From contig NZ_JBOBFV010000002.1 of the NCBI RefSeq assembly GCF_050587365.1, forward strand, positions 372,001-436,000: a DNA stretch of 64,000 nt. Direction: 5' to 3'. The translations under genes and the position numbers were made by a program. Under the pieces are notes generated by a model. That model saw nothing but the letters and a program-made list of their open reading frames with translations, searched no databases and had not been told where the DNA came from. Below, piece by piece: positions 34,881 to 43,621 of the stretch; position 1 is the stretch's first letter; each line of letters opens with the position of its first letter. The stretch is from Plantibacter auratus (lineage in GTDB: Bacteria > Actinomycetota > Actinomycetes > Actinomycetales > Microbacteriaceae).

Positions 34881-37550
34881 TCAGTCCGAGACGACCGGCA
34901 CCACGAACCGGTGCTCACCGTGCGCGACCACCTGCTCCTCCGCACCGGTGAGGGCGATCTCCGCGGTGACACCGACGGGCACGACCACATCGACCTCCAA
35001 CGCCTCCCCGGCGACCCGCCAGGACACACTGATGCGCCCGTACGGCGACTCATGCGCGACCGCGGCCGACGTCAGCCGTGGATCCGGTCGCGGCGCGATC
35101 CGCACCCGGCGGTACCCCGGCGCGACACTCGTGAGCCCACCGATGGAGCGGTGCATCCAGTCGGCGACAGCACCCAGGGCGTAGTGGTTGAACGACGTCA
35201 TCCCGCCGGGGTTCACGGTCCCGTCCGGGCGGAGGCTGTCCCACCGCTCCCAGATCGTCGTGCCACCCTGCTTCACCGTGTACAACCACGACGGGCACTC
35301 GTCCTCGAACAACAGGTCGTAGGCGGTCGACAGGTGGCCGCTGTCGGTCAACGCGTCCGTGATGAGCGGTGTCCCCGCGAAGCCGGTCGCGATACGGTTG
35401 CCGGCCGCGGCGACGAGCTCGGCGAGCCGACGACCTGCCCAGTCCCGCTGCTCCGAGGTCGGGAACAGTCCGAACTCCAGTGCCAACGAATACGCCGTCT
35501 GCGCATCGCTCGTCAGCTCGCCCGTCTCGAGCACGTACTCCGCGGCGAAGGCGTCCCGGACCGCCGCCGCGAGCCGCCCGTAGTGCTCGGCGTCGGCCGT
35601 CAGACCGAGTTCGGCCGCCGTCTCCCCCAGTCGCTTCGCCGACCACGCGAAGTACGCGGTCGCGACGAGGTAGCGGTCGGTCGCGGCATCGGCTGGGTCG
35701 TTCGGGGGTGCAGCCGGGTCGAGCCAGTCGCCGAGCTGGAAGCCCGTGTTCCACAGGTGGCCTGGCCCTGCGAGACGGTCGACGAGGTCCACCCACCGCT
35801 TCGCGCTCTCATACTGCGTCGCGAGCACCCCGCGGTCTCCGAACCGTTCGAACAGGGTCCACGGCGTCAGGACGGCGACGTCGCCCCACACCGCGCCCGG
35901 CCGGATCGGCGTCCACTCGCTGCCACCAGGGATGACCGGGACGTACCAGGGGATGGTCCCGTCGTCGAGTTGCTCCGCCTCCACGTCCCGCAACCACCCG
36001 CCCAGGAACCCCGCGCAGTCGTAGAGGAACGACGCCGTCGGGGCGAACACCTGGATGTCCCCGGTCCAGCCGAGCCGCTCGTCCCGCTGCGGGCAGTCGG
36101 TCGGCAGGCCGACGAAGTTGCCGCGCATCCCCCAGACCACGTTCTCGTGCAACCGGTCGAGCAGCGGGTCGGACGATTCGAACCACCCCGTGCGCTCCAT
36201 GTCGCTGTGGTAGACGAGCGCCTCGACGTCCGACGGATCGAACGCGCCCGGCCATCCCGTGATCTCGGCGTACCGGAATCCGTGGAACGTGAAGCGCGGC
36301 TCCCACACTTCAACATGATCCGTGCCATCGGCGGCGTCGGATGCCGGACCACGCAGCGTGTACCGGTCGGTCGCGAGGGCACCACGCAGCGGACGGGTGT
36401 AGATCTCGCCGTCCTGCATGACCTCCGCATGACGGAGCTGCACGGTCGTCCCGCGCGCTCCGGAGACCCGGATGCGGAGGCGACCCACGAGGTTCTGCCC
36501 GAAGTCGAGCACCGTGGCGCCCGAGGGCGAGGTGGTCACCTCCACCGGCGAGACGACCTGCGTGTTCCGGACCGGCGGCCCCTGCGGCGCCACCAGTGTC
36601 CCGGTATCGCGCGATCCGACGGCGACGGGCGAGAAACCCTCCCCGTCGAACCCTGGAAGCGACCAACCGGCGACCTCCTCACGCGCGTCGTAGTGCTCGC
36701 CGAAGTAGAGGCTGCTGCGGAGGATCGGCCCGAACCCGGCCGTCCAGTCGGCGTCGGTGGCGATCGTCGTGCGCGTGCCGTCGGCATGTGTCACCTCGAG
36801 CTGCGCGATGAGCGACAGGTCGGCCCCGTACAGGTTGGGATACCCGCCGTGGAAGCCGATGCGGCCGCGGTACCAGCCGTCACCGAGCCAGGCCCCGATC
36901 GCGTTCCCACCCGCACGCAGCGCGTCGAGGACGTCGTACGTGCGGTGCGTGAGGCGCTCGCCGTAGACGGTCCAGTCCGGCGCCAGGGCGTCCGCCCCGA
37001 TACGACTCCCGTTGATCTCGACCTCGGCGAGCCCGTGGGCGGTCACGTAGAGGCGGGCGGAGACGACGTCGTCCGGCAGCGAGAACTCCCGACGGACGAG
37101 TGACGGTCGCCGTTCGGCCTCCGGGTCCTCCTCCCACGCGCCGCCCACCGGTGCCGCCGTCCAGTCGGACGGCTCCAGCAGGCCGGCCTCCACGGTCGCC
37201 GACTCGCTCCACGCCGACCACGCACCGTCACGATCCTGGACCCGGATCCGCACCACGGCCGCCTCACGCGACACGAGTGGCTCGAACGGCCAGTCGACCA
37301 GCACCTGCTCGGAGGAGGCGACCGGCTCCGCCTCCGTGCGGCCGTCGGCGCGCAACGCCTCGACCTGATACGCGGACTGCTCGAAGTCGGACGGAGCGGT
37401 GAGCTTCCAGGACAACCGCGGAGACGCGACGCCGATGCCGAGCGGCTCACGGAGGTGCTCGAAGCGTGGCGCGGTCACGGTGACCTGCTCGGCGGCGGCG
37501 GGAGGACGTCCGGCCTGGTCGGACGTGGTGGCGGTGATGGAGGTGGTCAT
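34881..37550 (-). CDS. Alpha-L-rhamnosidase (GH78)
   Basis: The 889-residue enzyme matches GH78. It has N-terminal Bac_rhamnosid_N and concanavalin-like beta domains, an (alpha/alpha)6 catalytic barrel and a C-terminal beta domain. The acidic cluster with the general acid lies in DCPQRDERLGWTGDIQ near residues 483-498 and the general base is probably the glutamate in TIWERWDS near residue 765. No signal peptide is seen, so it acts on imported rhamnosides (flavonoid or plant-glycan pieces) in the cytoplasm. It is last in a cluster with two permeases, a binding protein and a divergent LacI regulator. Confidence 0.93.
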   Translation of the reverse strand: MTTSITATTSDQAGRPPAAAEQVTVTAPRFEHLREPLGIGVASPRLSWKLTAPSDFEQSAYQVEALRADGRTEAEPVASSEQVLVDWPFEPLVSREAAVVRIRVQDRDGAWSAWSESATVEAGLLEPSDWTAAPVGGAWEEDPEAERRPSLVRREFSLPDDVVSARLYVTAHGLAEVEINGSRIGADALAPDWTVYGERLTHRTYDVLDALRAGGNAIGAWLGDGWYRGRIGFHGGYPNLYGADLSLIAQLEVTHADGTRTTIATDADWTAGFGPILRSSLYFGEHYDAREEVAGWSLPGFDGEGFSPVAVGSRDTGTLVAPQGPPVRNTQVVSPVEVTTSPSGATVLDFGQNLVGRLRIRVSGARGTTVQLRHAEVMQDGEIYTRPLRGALATDRYTLRGPASDAADGTDHVEVWEPRFTFHGFRYAEITGWPGAFDPSDVEALVYHSDMERTGWFESSDPLLDRLHENVVWGMRGNFVGLPTDCPQRDERLGWTGDIQVFAPTASFLYDCAGFLGGWLRDVEAEQLDDGTIPWYVPVIPGGSEWTPIRPGAVWGDVAVLTPWTLFERFGDRGVLATQYESAKRWVDLVDRLAGPGHLWNTGFQLGDWLDPAAPPNDPADAATDRYLVATAYFAWSAKRLGETAAELGLTADAEHYGRLAAAVRDAFAAEYVLETGELTSDAQTAYSLALEFGLFPTSEQRDWAGRRLAELVAAAGNRIATGFAGTPLITDALTDSGHLSTAYDLLFEDECPSWLYTVKQGGTTIWERWDSLRPDGTVNPGGMTSFNHYALGAVADWMHRSIGGLTSVAPGYRRVRIAPRPDPRLTSAAVAHESPYGRISVSWRVAGEALEVDVVVPVGVTAEIALTGAEEQVVAHGEHRFVVPVVSD

Positions 37551-37647
37551 GGCGAGACGTCGCCTTTCTCCCGGTCGGAGCGGACCCGGGTGAGCGGAGT
37601 GGTGGGAAGCGCGAGTAAGGGCGCTGGGGACGGCGGCGACTGAGGGA

Positions 37648-38562
37648 TCAGCCCTTGACGGAGCCCGCCGTGAGCCCCTTCATCACCCGCTGGTTCAGCA
37701 CGAGGTAGAGCACGAGGGTGCCGAACACGTTGATGCAGATGGCTGCGAACAGCGGGCCGTACTGCGTGGCCCCGAACTCGCCGGTGAAGTTGAGCAGCCC
37801 GACCTGGATCGTGCGGAGGTCGGAGCTGTTCGTGAAGGTCAGCGCGATGAGCAGGTCGTTCCAGATGAAGAAGAACTGCACGAGGGCGATCGTGAAGATC
37901 CCGTTCCGGACCATCGGGAACCCGATGACGAAGAACGAGCGGATGATGCTCGCGCCGTCGAGGGTCGACGCTTCGAAGACCTCGCGCGGGATCGCCCGGA
38001 AGAAGGTCGCCATCATGAACACCGTGAGCGGGAGGCCGATCGCGGTGTAGGTGATGATGAGCGGCCAGAGCGTGCCGGAGAGCCCGGTCTGGAAGTAGAC
38101 GGTGAACAGCGGCAGCAGGATCATCTGCCCCGGCACCATGATGCCGACGAGGAACGCCAGCAGGACGCCGTTCCTCCCCTTCCACACCATGACCTCGAGG
38201 GCGAAGCCGGCTGCGGTCCCGAGGACGATGATGAGCGCGAGCGCCGGGAACACCGCGAGCGCGCTGTTCGTGAGGTACTGGCCCATGTTGCCGGTGGTCC
38301 ACGCTTCGACGTAGTTGCCCCAGGCGATCGAGGACGGCAGGGCGAAGGCGTCGCCGTTGATGAACTCGTCGTTCGTCTTGAACGAGCTGATCACCAGCCA
38401 GAACAGCGGATAGATCGTGATGACGAGGATGACCGCGACAAGGACGTTCAGGGGCAGTTTGACCAGCCCGCGGCGGAAGCGGCGGGCGCCGGGCGAGACG
38501 CGCGGTCGGCGCTCGGGGGTCTTCGCGGGAACCGCGGTGGCGGGCAGGGTGCTGGAGGTCAT
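37648..38562 (-). CDS. Carbohydrate ABC transporter permease (MalG type)
   Basis: The 304-residue permease has six helices and the cytoplasmic EAA loop REVFEASTLDGASIIRSFFV, which contacts the ATPase. It is the second membrane subunit of the rhamnoside importer and starts four bases after the stop of the first. It belongs to the CUT1 family, which takes up oligosaccharides. No ATPase gene is present in the cluster. Confidence 0.92.
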   Translation of the reverse strand: MTSSTLPATAVPAKTPERRPRVSPGARRFRRGLVKLPLNVLVAVILVITIYPLFWLVISSFKTNDEFINGDAFALPSSIAWGNYVEAWTTGNMGQYLTNSALAVFPALALIIVLGTAAGFALEVMVWKGRNGVLLAFLVGIMVPGQMILLPLFTVYFQTGLSGTLWPLIITYTAIGLPLTVFMMATFFRAIPREVFEASTLDGASIIRSFFVIGFPMVRNGIFTIALVQFFFIWNDLLIALTFTNSSDLRTIQVGLLNFTGEFGATQYGPLFAAICINVFGTLVLYLVLNQRVMKGLTAGSVKG

Positions 38563-38566
38563 CGGC

Positions 38567-39451
38567 TCAGGCTTTCGTGAGGTCGCGACGCGAGGAACGG
38601 AAGATGAACACGGTCACGACGAGGCAGATGATCGTCAGCAACAGGGCGATGGTGCTGCCGTAGCCGTACTCGCCGTAGGAGAACGACGTCTGGAACATGT
38701 AGAGCGTCAGGGGGCTCGTCGCGTTGCCCGGCCCGCCGTTCGTGAGCGCGATGATCGAGTCGAAGACCTTGAGGGTGCCGTTGATGCTGAAGATGATCGC
38801 CGACAGCAGGACGGGCAGCGACAGCGGGATGACGATGTGGCGCACGAGGCTCCAGCCGGTCGCTCCGTCGAGGCGGGCGGATTCCAGCGTGTCCTCGGGG
38901 ATCTCGACGATGCCCGCGTACAGCAGGACGCCGTAGAAGCCGATGGAGCGCCAGATGTCCATGATCGCGATCACGAGGAACGCGTTCGCGCCGCTGCCGA
39001 ACCAGTCGACGGAGTCGCCGCCGAAGCTGGTGATGACCGTGTTGACGACGCCGGTGGAGGGTGCCACCTCGAACATCTTCTGGAAGAGGAGCGCGACCGC
39101 GACGGTCGGCAGGACGACCGGGAAGAACACCAGTGTGCGGATGATGCCGGACGAACGCTTCAGGACGAACACGTACAGGAGCGACATCAGGTACCCGATG
39201 AAGACCTGCCCGATCGTGACGACCAGGGCGTACTTGACCGTGAAGAGGACCGCGTCCCAGACCTTCGGATCGCCGGCTGCGCGCAGGAAGTTGTCCACGC
39301 CCACGAAGGTGAAGCCGGTGATGGCGTTGCCTTCGAAGACCGTGTAGCCGAGCGACCAGATGACCGGGACGAGCATCACCAGGGTGTAGACGAGGAGGGC
39401 GGGACCGAGCAGGATCGCGATCGCCCGCTTGTCGCCGAGAACGTGTTTCAT
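38567..39451 (-). CDS. Carbohydrate ABC transporter permease (MalF type)
   Basis: The 294-residue permease has six helices, beginning AIAILLGPALLVYTLVMLVP, and the EAA loop EDTLESARLDGATGWSLVRH. It pairs with the MalG-type permease downstream. The N-terminus is short, without the extra periplasmic loop of enteric MalF. Confidence 0.92.
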   Translation of the reverse strand: MKHVLGDKRAIAILLGPALLVYTLVMLVPVIWSLGYTVFEGNAITGFTFVGVDNFLRAAGDPKVWDAVLFTVKYALVVTIGQVFIGYLMSLLYVFVLKRSSGIIRTLVFFPVVLPTVAVALLFQKMFEVAPSTGVVNTVITSFGGDSVDWFGSGANAFLVIAIMDIWRSIGFYGVLLYAGIVEIPEDTLESARLDGATGWSLVRHIVIPLSLPVLLSAIIFSINGTLKVFDSIIALTNGGPGNATSPLTLYMFQTSFSYGEYGYGSTIALLLTIICLVVTVFIFRSSRRDLTKA

Positions 39452-39520
39452 GTCATGTCACTTCCGTGTGCAGCCGCGGTTGGAGGCGGGCGACGGCGCG
39501 AGACCGCCGCCCGCCGCGGA

Positions 39521-40822
39521 TCAGTTGTCGAGGTCCGCCTGGACGAGCTGCATGAACTCCTCGGGGCTGATCGCCCCGGTCACGAGCTGTGCGGCGTTCG
39601 TCTGGCTGGTGGTCGTCGCCTTCGTGGAGAAGAGCGCCTCGAACCAGAGCACGCTCGACGTCGACTCGGAGATCGTCGTCTGGATCTCCTGGGTGAGCGG
39701 TGCGACGCCGGTCACCTCGGTGTTCGTCTTGAAGCCCGAGATGGTGCCCTGATCCTGGAGCGCCGCGCTGCCGTAGTTCTCGGCGATACAGCCGAGCCAG
39801 TCGCCGACCTTGTCGTCGTAGAGCTTCGCGTTCATCGTCGTCGGCAGCCCGACGTTCGCCGGGTACTCGTCGATCGAGCCCTTGCCGCCCTCGACGGCCG
39901 GGAACGGCATGAAGCCGACGTTGTCGATGCCGATCTGGTTCGCCGTCTCGTCGTTCATCGACTCGAGGATCCAGCTGCCCATGTAGAACATCGCGGCCTT
40001 GCCGGTGAGGAACTGCTGCGCGGCCGTGTCGTAGTCGATCGATCCGACGCCCTGCCCGAAGTAGCCCTTCGCGCCGAGGTCGGCGACGGCAGCGGCCGCC
40101 TCGACGTACTCGGGGTCGGTGAGCTTCGCATCGCCGTCGGCGACCTTCTGGAGCGCATCGGCGCCGAGGTCACGGAAGAGGTAGTCGCCGACGAGACGCG
40201 TGAGCGGCCAGCCCTGCTCCCCGGAGGCGGAGAACGGGGTGACGCCCGTCTTCGAGATGGTGTCGGCAGCGGTGACGAGCTCGTCCCACGTCTGCGGGAT
40301 CTCGACGCCGGCGTCGGCGAAGATCTGCTTGTTGTACCAGATCCCCTCGATGTTGTACTGGTAGGGCAGCACGTTGAACTTGCCGCCGTAGAGCGCCTTG
40401 ATGGTGCTGATCGCCGCGGGCTCGATGTCGTCGAGCGCGTCGAGGTCGGTGAGGGCCTGCTCGAAGTCGACCACGTTGCCGGAGCCGTCGAGCGTCTTGG
40501 TGAGATCGGGAGCGTTACCAGCCGCGTACATGACGGGGAGGGAGTTCTGCCCGGCGAGCAACTGGAGCTTCTGGTCGAGGTTCGTCTGCGGGACCGTCTC
40601 CACCTTGAGCGGTAGGGCCGTGTTCTCCGCCTTGCACTGGTTCTCGCTGAGGGCCGTGATCTGCCCCGGGATCATCGTGTTCTCGGAGTTGATGAGGTAG
40701 GTGAACGAGGACGCCGTCGTCGTGCCACCGCCGCCACCACAACCGGTGAGGACGAGAGCGAGCGCTCCGGCGCTGGCGGCCAGCGGAGCCAGGACGGCTT
40801 TCCGGCGCATGGGTCGTGTCAT
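39521..40822 (-). CDS. ABC transporter substrate-binding lipoprotein (rhamnoside locus)
   Basis: The 433-residue protein is a type 1 extracellular solute-binding protein. The N-terminus has a positive start (MTRPMRRK), a hydrophobic core and the lipobox LVLTGC, so the mature protein is lipid-anchored at C28. Family cues are WDELVTAADTISKTGVTPFS and FLTGKAAMFYMGSWILESM. It starts after a strong ribosome-binding site (AAGGAGGAAT). It delivers sugar to the two permeases and heads the operon that ends with the rhamnosidase. Confidence 0.93.
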   Translation of the reverse strand: MTRPMRRKAVLAPLAASAGALALVLTGCGGGGGTTTASSFTYLINSENTMIPGQITALSENQCKAENTALPLKVETVPQTNLDQKLQLLAGQNSLPVMYAAGNAPDLTKTLDGSGNVVDFEQALTDLDALDDIEPAAISTIKALYGGKFNVLPYQYNIEGIWYNKQIFADAGVEIPQTWDELVTAADTISKTGVTPFSASGEQGWPLTRLVGDYLFRDLGADALQKVADGDAKLTDPEYVEAAAAVADLGAKGYFGQGVGSIDYDTAAQQFLTGKAAMFYMGSWILESMNDETANQIGIDNVGFMPFPAVEGGKGSIDEYPANVGLPTTMNAKLYDDKVGDWLGCIAENYGSAALQDQGTISGFKTNTEVTGVAPLTQEIQTTISESTSSVLWFEALFSTKATTTSQTNAAQLVTGAISPEEFMQLVQADLDN

Positions 40823-40867
40823 TGCGATTCCTCCTTGAATGCAGGCCCCGAGCGGTGCCGTGTGTTG

Positions 40868-40895
40868 TTGACGCGCATCAATTGATGCGCGTCAA
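40868..40895. promoter_or_regulatory. 28-bp perfect palindrome, probable double LacI operator
   Basis: The palindrome is TTGACGCGCATCAA joined to its reverse complement TTGATGCGCGTCAA. Each 14-base half is itself nearly symmetric around a central CG, like a LacI-family operator, so two dimers could bind side by side. It lies 45 bases upstream of the binding-protein start and 91 bases upstream of the lacI start. Confidence 0.75.
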
Positions 40896-40934
40896 GTGAT
40901 GAGACTAGGTAAACTGGCTTCGATCCGCAAGGTG

Positions 40935-40950
40935 GAATCGGTAACGATTC
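40935..40950. promoter_or_regulatory. Second inverted repeat near the lacI gene
   Basis: GAATCG-GTAA-CGATTC is a perfect 6-4-6 inverted repeat 36 bases before the regulator start. It may be an autoregulatory operator, different in sequence from the 28-bp site. Confidence 0.5.
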
Positions 40951-40986
40951 ACCGATCGACGCGGATCACGACGAGGGTGGGCGAAG

Positions 40987-42024
40987 ATGTCGGAAGCGAG
41001 AGCACGGCGCGGGCAGCACGGGGACTCGCGGATGGGCGACGTCGCCGAGCGCGCGGGCGTGTCGCACGGCACCGTGTCGAACTTCTTCAACCGACCCCAC
41101 CTGCTCAGTGACGCGACGCGCGAGAAGGTCGCCGCCGCGGTCGACGCCCTCGCCTTCGTCCCCAACGACGCAGCCCGCACGCTCGCGAAAGGCACCGGCA
41201 ACACCGTCGGCGCCGTGCTCGTCGACATCGGGAACTCGTTCTTCGTCGACATCGCACGTGGGATCGAGTCCGCAGCGGCGGAAGCCGGGCTCAAGCTGCT
41301 CCTCGCCAACAGCGACGTCGACCTCCAACGCCAGAACGACTACCTCGACCTGTTCGACGAGACCCGCGTGCGCGGCATCATCCTCGCTCCGCTCGACGGC
41401 GAACAGCGGGGCGCGGCCCGTGTGCGCAGCCACGGCCGCCCGGTGGTGTTCGTGAACTGGCCGGGCGACCCCGCGCAGTCCTGCGGCGTCATCGTCGACG
41501 AGGAGTTCGGCGGCTACCTGGCCGCGAGCCACCTCATCGGTCTCGGACGGACCAGGCTGCTGTACGCCGGTGGACCGCTCCACCTGCACGCCGTCGCCGA
41601 CCGTCTCGCGGGCGTGCGACGCGCCGTGTCCGAGCACGCAGGCGTCGAGCTCGAGGTCGCCGAGACCCACAGCCTCACCACGCGGGTCGGCCGCATCCTC
41701 GGTGAGCAGCTCGCCGACCGCGCGGTTGCGGACCGCCCCGACGCGGTCGTCTGCGCCGCCGACTCGCTGGCCGTCGGGTGCATCGAGCACCTCGTCGCCG
41801 CCGGGTTCAGCGTCCCCGACGACATCGCCGTCACCGGCTACGACGACAACCACTACGCCGCCGAGAGCGCCGTCCCGGTGACGACGATCGCGCAGCCCGG
41901 CCGGGAGATGGGCGTGATCGCAGCCGGACTGCTCGCCGAGGAGGTCGACGAACCGGCGACGCACGAGCACCGCACGGTCGTCCTCAAGCCGGAACTCGTC
42001 GTCCGGCGCAGCTCGGTGCGGTGA
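40987..42024 (+). CDS. LacI family transcriptional regulator (rhamnoside locus)
   Basis: The 345-residue repressor has an N-terminal LacI helix-turn-helix (RMGDVAERAGVSHGTVSNFF, then NRPHLLSDATREKVAAAVDA) with the hinge helix, and a periplasmic-binding-like effector domain starting NTVGAVLVDIGNSFFVDIAR. It is divergent from the rhamnoside transporter and hydrolase genes, so a rhamnoside or rhamnose is the likely inducer. The 28-bp palindrome between them is its probable operator. Confidence 0.9.
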   Translation: MSEARARRGQHGDSRMGDVAERAGVSHGTVSNFFNRPHLLSDATREKVAAAVDALAFVPNDAARTLAKGTGNTVGAVLVDIGNSFFVDIARGIESAAAEAGLKLLLANSDVDLQRQNDYLDLFDETRVRGIILAPLDGEQRGAARVRSHGRPVVFVNWPGDPAQSCGVIVDEEFGGYLAASHLIGLGRTRLLYAGGPLHLHAVADRLAGVRRAVSEHAGVELEVAETHSLTTRVGRILGEQLADRAVADRPDAVVCAADSLAVGCIEHLVAAGFSVPDDIAVTGYDDNHYAAESAVPVTTIAQPGREMGVIAAGLLAEEVDEPATHEHRTVVLKPELVVRRSSVR

Positions 42025-42067
42025 CCGCGGCAAGCTCCGCGGATCCCCACGGTTACGATGGATCCCC

Positions 42068-43537
42068 GTGACTGATCGCCGACTCCCGCTCCTCGCGCAG
42101 CTGCGCCGGCGCATGCCGCTCGTCCGACTCGGGACGGATCCCGCCGACTCGGGGACGTCGCTCCGCCGTTCGCTCGGTGTCTGGCAGCTCACGATGATCA
42201 GCGTCGGCGCGACACTCGGCACCGGTATCTTCGTCGTCCTCGGCACCGCCGTCCCGCTCGCCGGGCCCGCCGTGTGGATCGCGTTCGCGGTCGCCGGACT
42301 CGCAGCGCTCTTGTCGGCCCTGTCCTACGCCGAGATGGCCGGTTCGGTGCCGGTCTCCGGATCCAGCTACTCCTACGCCTATGCGACCATGGGTGAGGGC
42401 GTCGCCTGGGTGTGCGGTTGGTGCCTCGTGCTCGAGTACGGAGTCTCCGTCGCTGCGGTCGCCGTTGGTGCCGGCCAGTACGTGAACGAGGCGCTCGCGG
42501 TGTTCGGCCTGGGACTGCCGCCGGCACTCGCGAACCCGATCGGCGTCGCCGACGGCCTGATCAACCTGCCGGCCGCGGCCCTCGTCCTGCTCGCGATGCT
42601 GCTGCTCGTCCGCGGTGCGAAGGACAGCGCCTGGGCGAACACGATCATGGTGTTCGTGAAGCTCGCCGTGCTGCTCGTCTTCGTCGTCATCGCGTTCTCG
42701 GCGTTCTCCCTCGGCAACTTCGAACCGCTCGCGCCCATGGGGGTCGCCGGCATCGCGGCAGCCTCCAGCCGGTTGTTCTTCTCCTACATCGGCTTCGACG
42801 CGGCATCGACCGCCGGCGATGAGGCGACGAACCCGCGTCGCGACCTGCCGCGCGCGATCATCCTGTCGATGGTGATCGTCACCGCCGTCTACATCCTCGT
42901 CGCCATCGCCGCGATCGGTGCCCGGCCGTGGACCGCCTTCGCGGACGACGAGTCCGCGTTCGTCGGCATCCTCACCGAGATCACCGGGCAGCCGATCGTC
43001 GCGCTCTTCTTCTCCATCGGCGCGGTCATCGCGATCGCGAGCGTGGTGCTCACCGTCTACTACGGGCAGACGCGCATCCTGTACCGGATGGCGCAGGACG
43101 GCATGGTGCCGCGGGTGTTCTCGCGCGTGGGTCGTCGCAGCGGGACGCCCGTCGCCGGGACCGTCATCGTCGGTGCGGTCGTCGCCGTGGTCGCCGCCCT
43201 CATCCCGCTCGGCGAGCTCGCCGACGCCACGAGCATCGGCACGCTGTTCGCGTTCGCCCTCGTGAACCTCTCGGTCATCCTGCTGCGTCGCCTGCGCCCG
43301 GACCTCGACCGCAGCTACTCCGTCCCGCTGTTCCCGGTGGTCCCCGCGCTCGGCATCGTCATGTGCCTCGGGCTGATGGTGTCGCTCGGTGGGACGACCT
43401 GGATCGTGTTCCTCATCTGGATGCTCGTCGGAGCGGCGCTCTACCTCGGGTACGGGCGCCGGCACTCGACGGTCGGCGCGCTCAGCGACGCGGAGTACGC
43501 CGAGGCGATCGCCGCGGAGGACACCTCGCACAGGTAG
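42068..43537 (+). CDS. APC family amino acid permease
   Basis: The 489-residue protein has 12-13 helices of the APC superfamily. Landmarks are ISVGATLGTGIFVVLGTAVP (helix 1 with the G-x-G-x-G-like unwound part), ALSYAEMAGSVPVSGSSYSY and FFSYIGFDAASTAGDEATNP. This is closest to the cationic amino acid transporter/YfnA group. The start is GTG at 42068, with TACGAT eight bases upstream, so the leader is very short or absent. It follows the LacI gene by 43 bases but has its own promoter signal. Confidence 0.88.
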   Translation: MTDRRLPLLAQLRRRMPLVRLGTDPADSGTSLRRSLGVWQLTMISVGATLGTGIFVVLGTAVPLAGPAVWIAFAVAGLAALLSALSYAEMAGSVPVSGSSYSYAYATMGEGVAWVCGWCLVLEYGVSVAAVAVGAGQYVNEALAVFGLGLPPALANPIGVADGLINLPAAALVLLAMLLLVRGAKDSAWANTIMVFVKLAVLLVFVVIAFSAFSLGNFEPLAPMGVAGIAAASSRLFFSYIGFDAASTAGDEATNPRRDLPRAIILSMVIVTAVYILVAIAAIGARPWTAFADDESAFVGILTEITGQPIVALFFSIGAVIAIASVVLTVYYGQTRILYRMAQDGMVPRVFSRVGRRSGTPVAGTVIVGAVVAVVAALIPLGELADATSIGTLFAFALVNLSVILLRRLRPDLDRSYSVPLFPVVPALGIVMCLGLMVSLGGTTWIVFLIWMLVGAALYLGYGRRHSTVGALSDAEYAEAIAAEDTSHR

Positions 43538-43621
43538 TGCGCTGCGCCCCAGATGACGCCCTGTTACGGGCGAGGCCGATTGCCAGGCGACGTCCGGGAC
43601 TCGTGATGCAGGATCGTGCGT

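Noticed and set aside
33324..37103. Open frame of 1259 codons across the HNH and rhamnosidase genes
   Set aside because: It overlaps two clearly recognised genes in other frames and has only compositional R/P/H-rich sequence.
43538..43621. Possible fourth 59-bp hairpin between the permease and monooxygenase genes
   Set aside because: Only a short stem (GCCC-TGTTAC-GGGC) and weak outer pairing are present, without the CTGA/TCAG ends.
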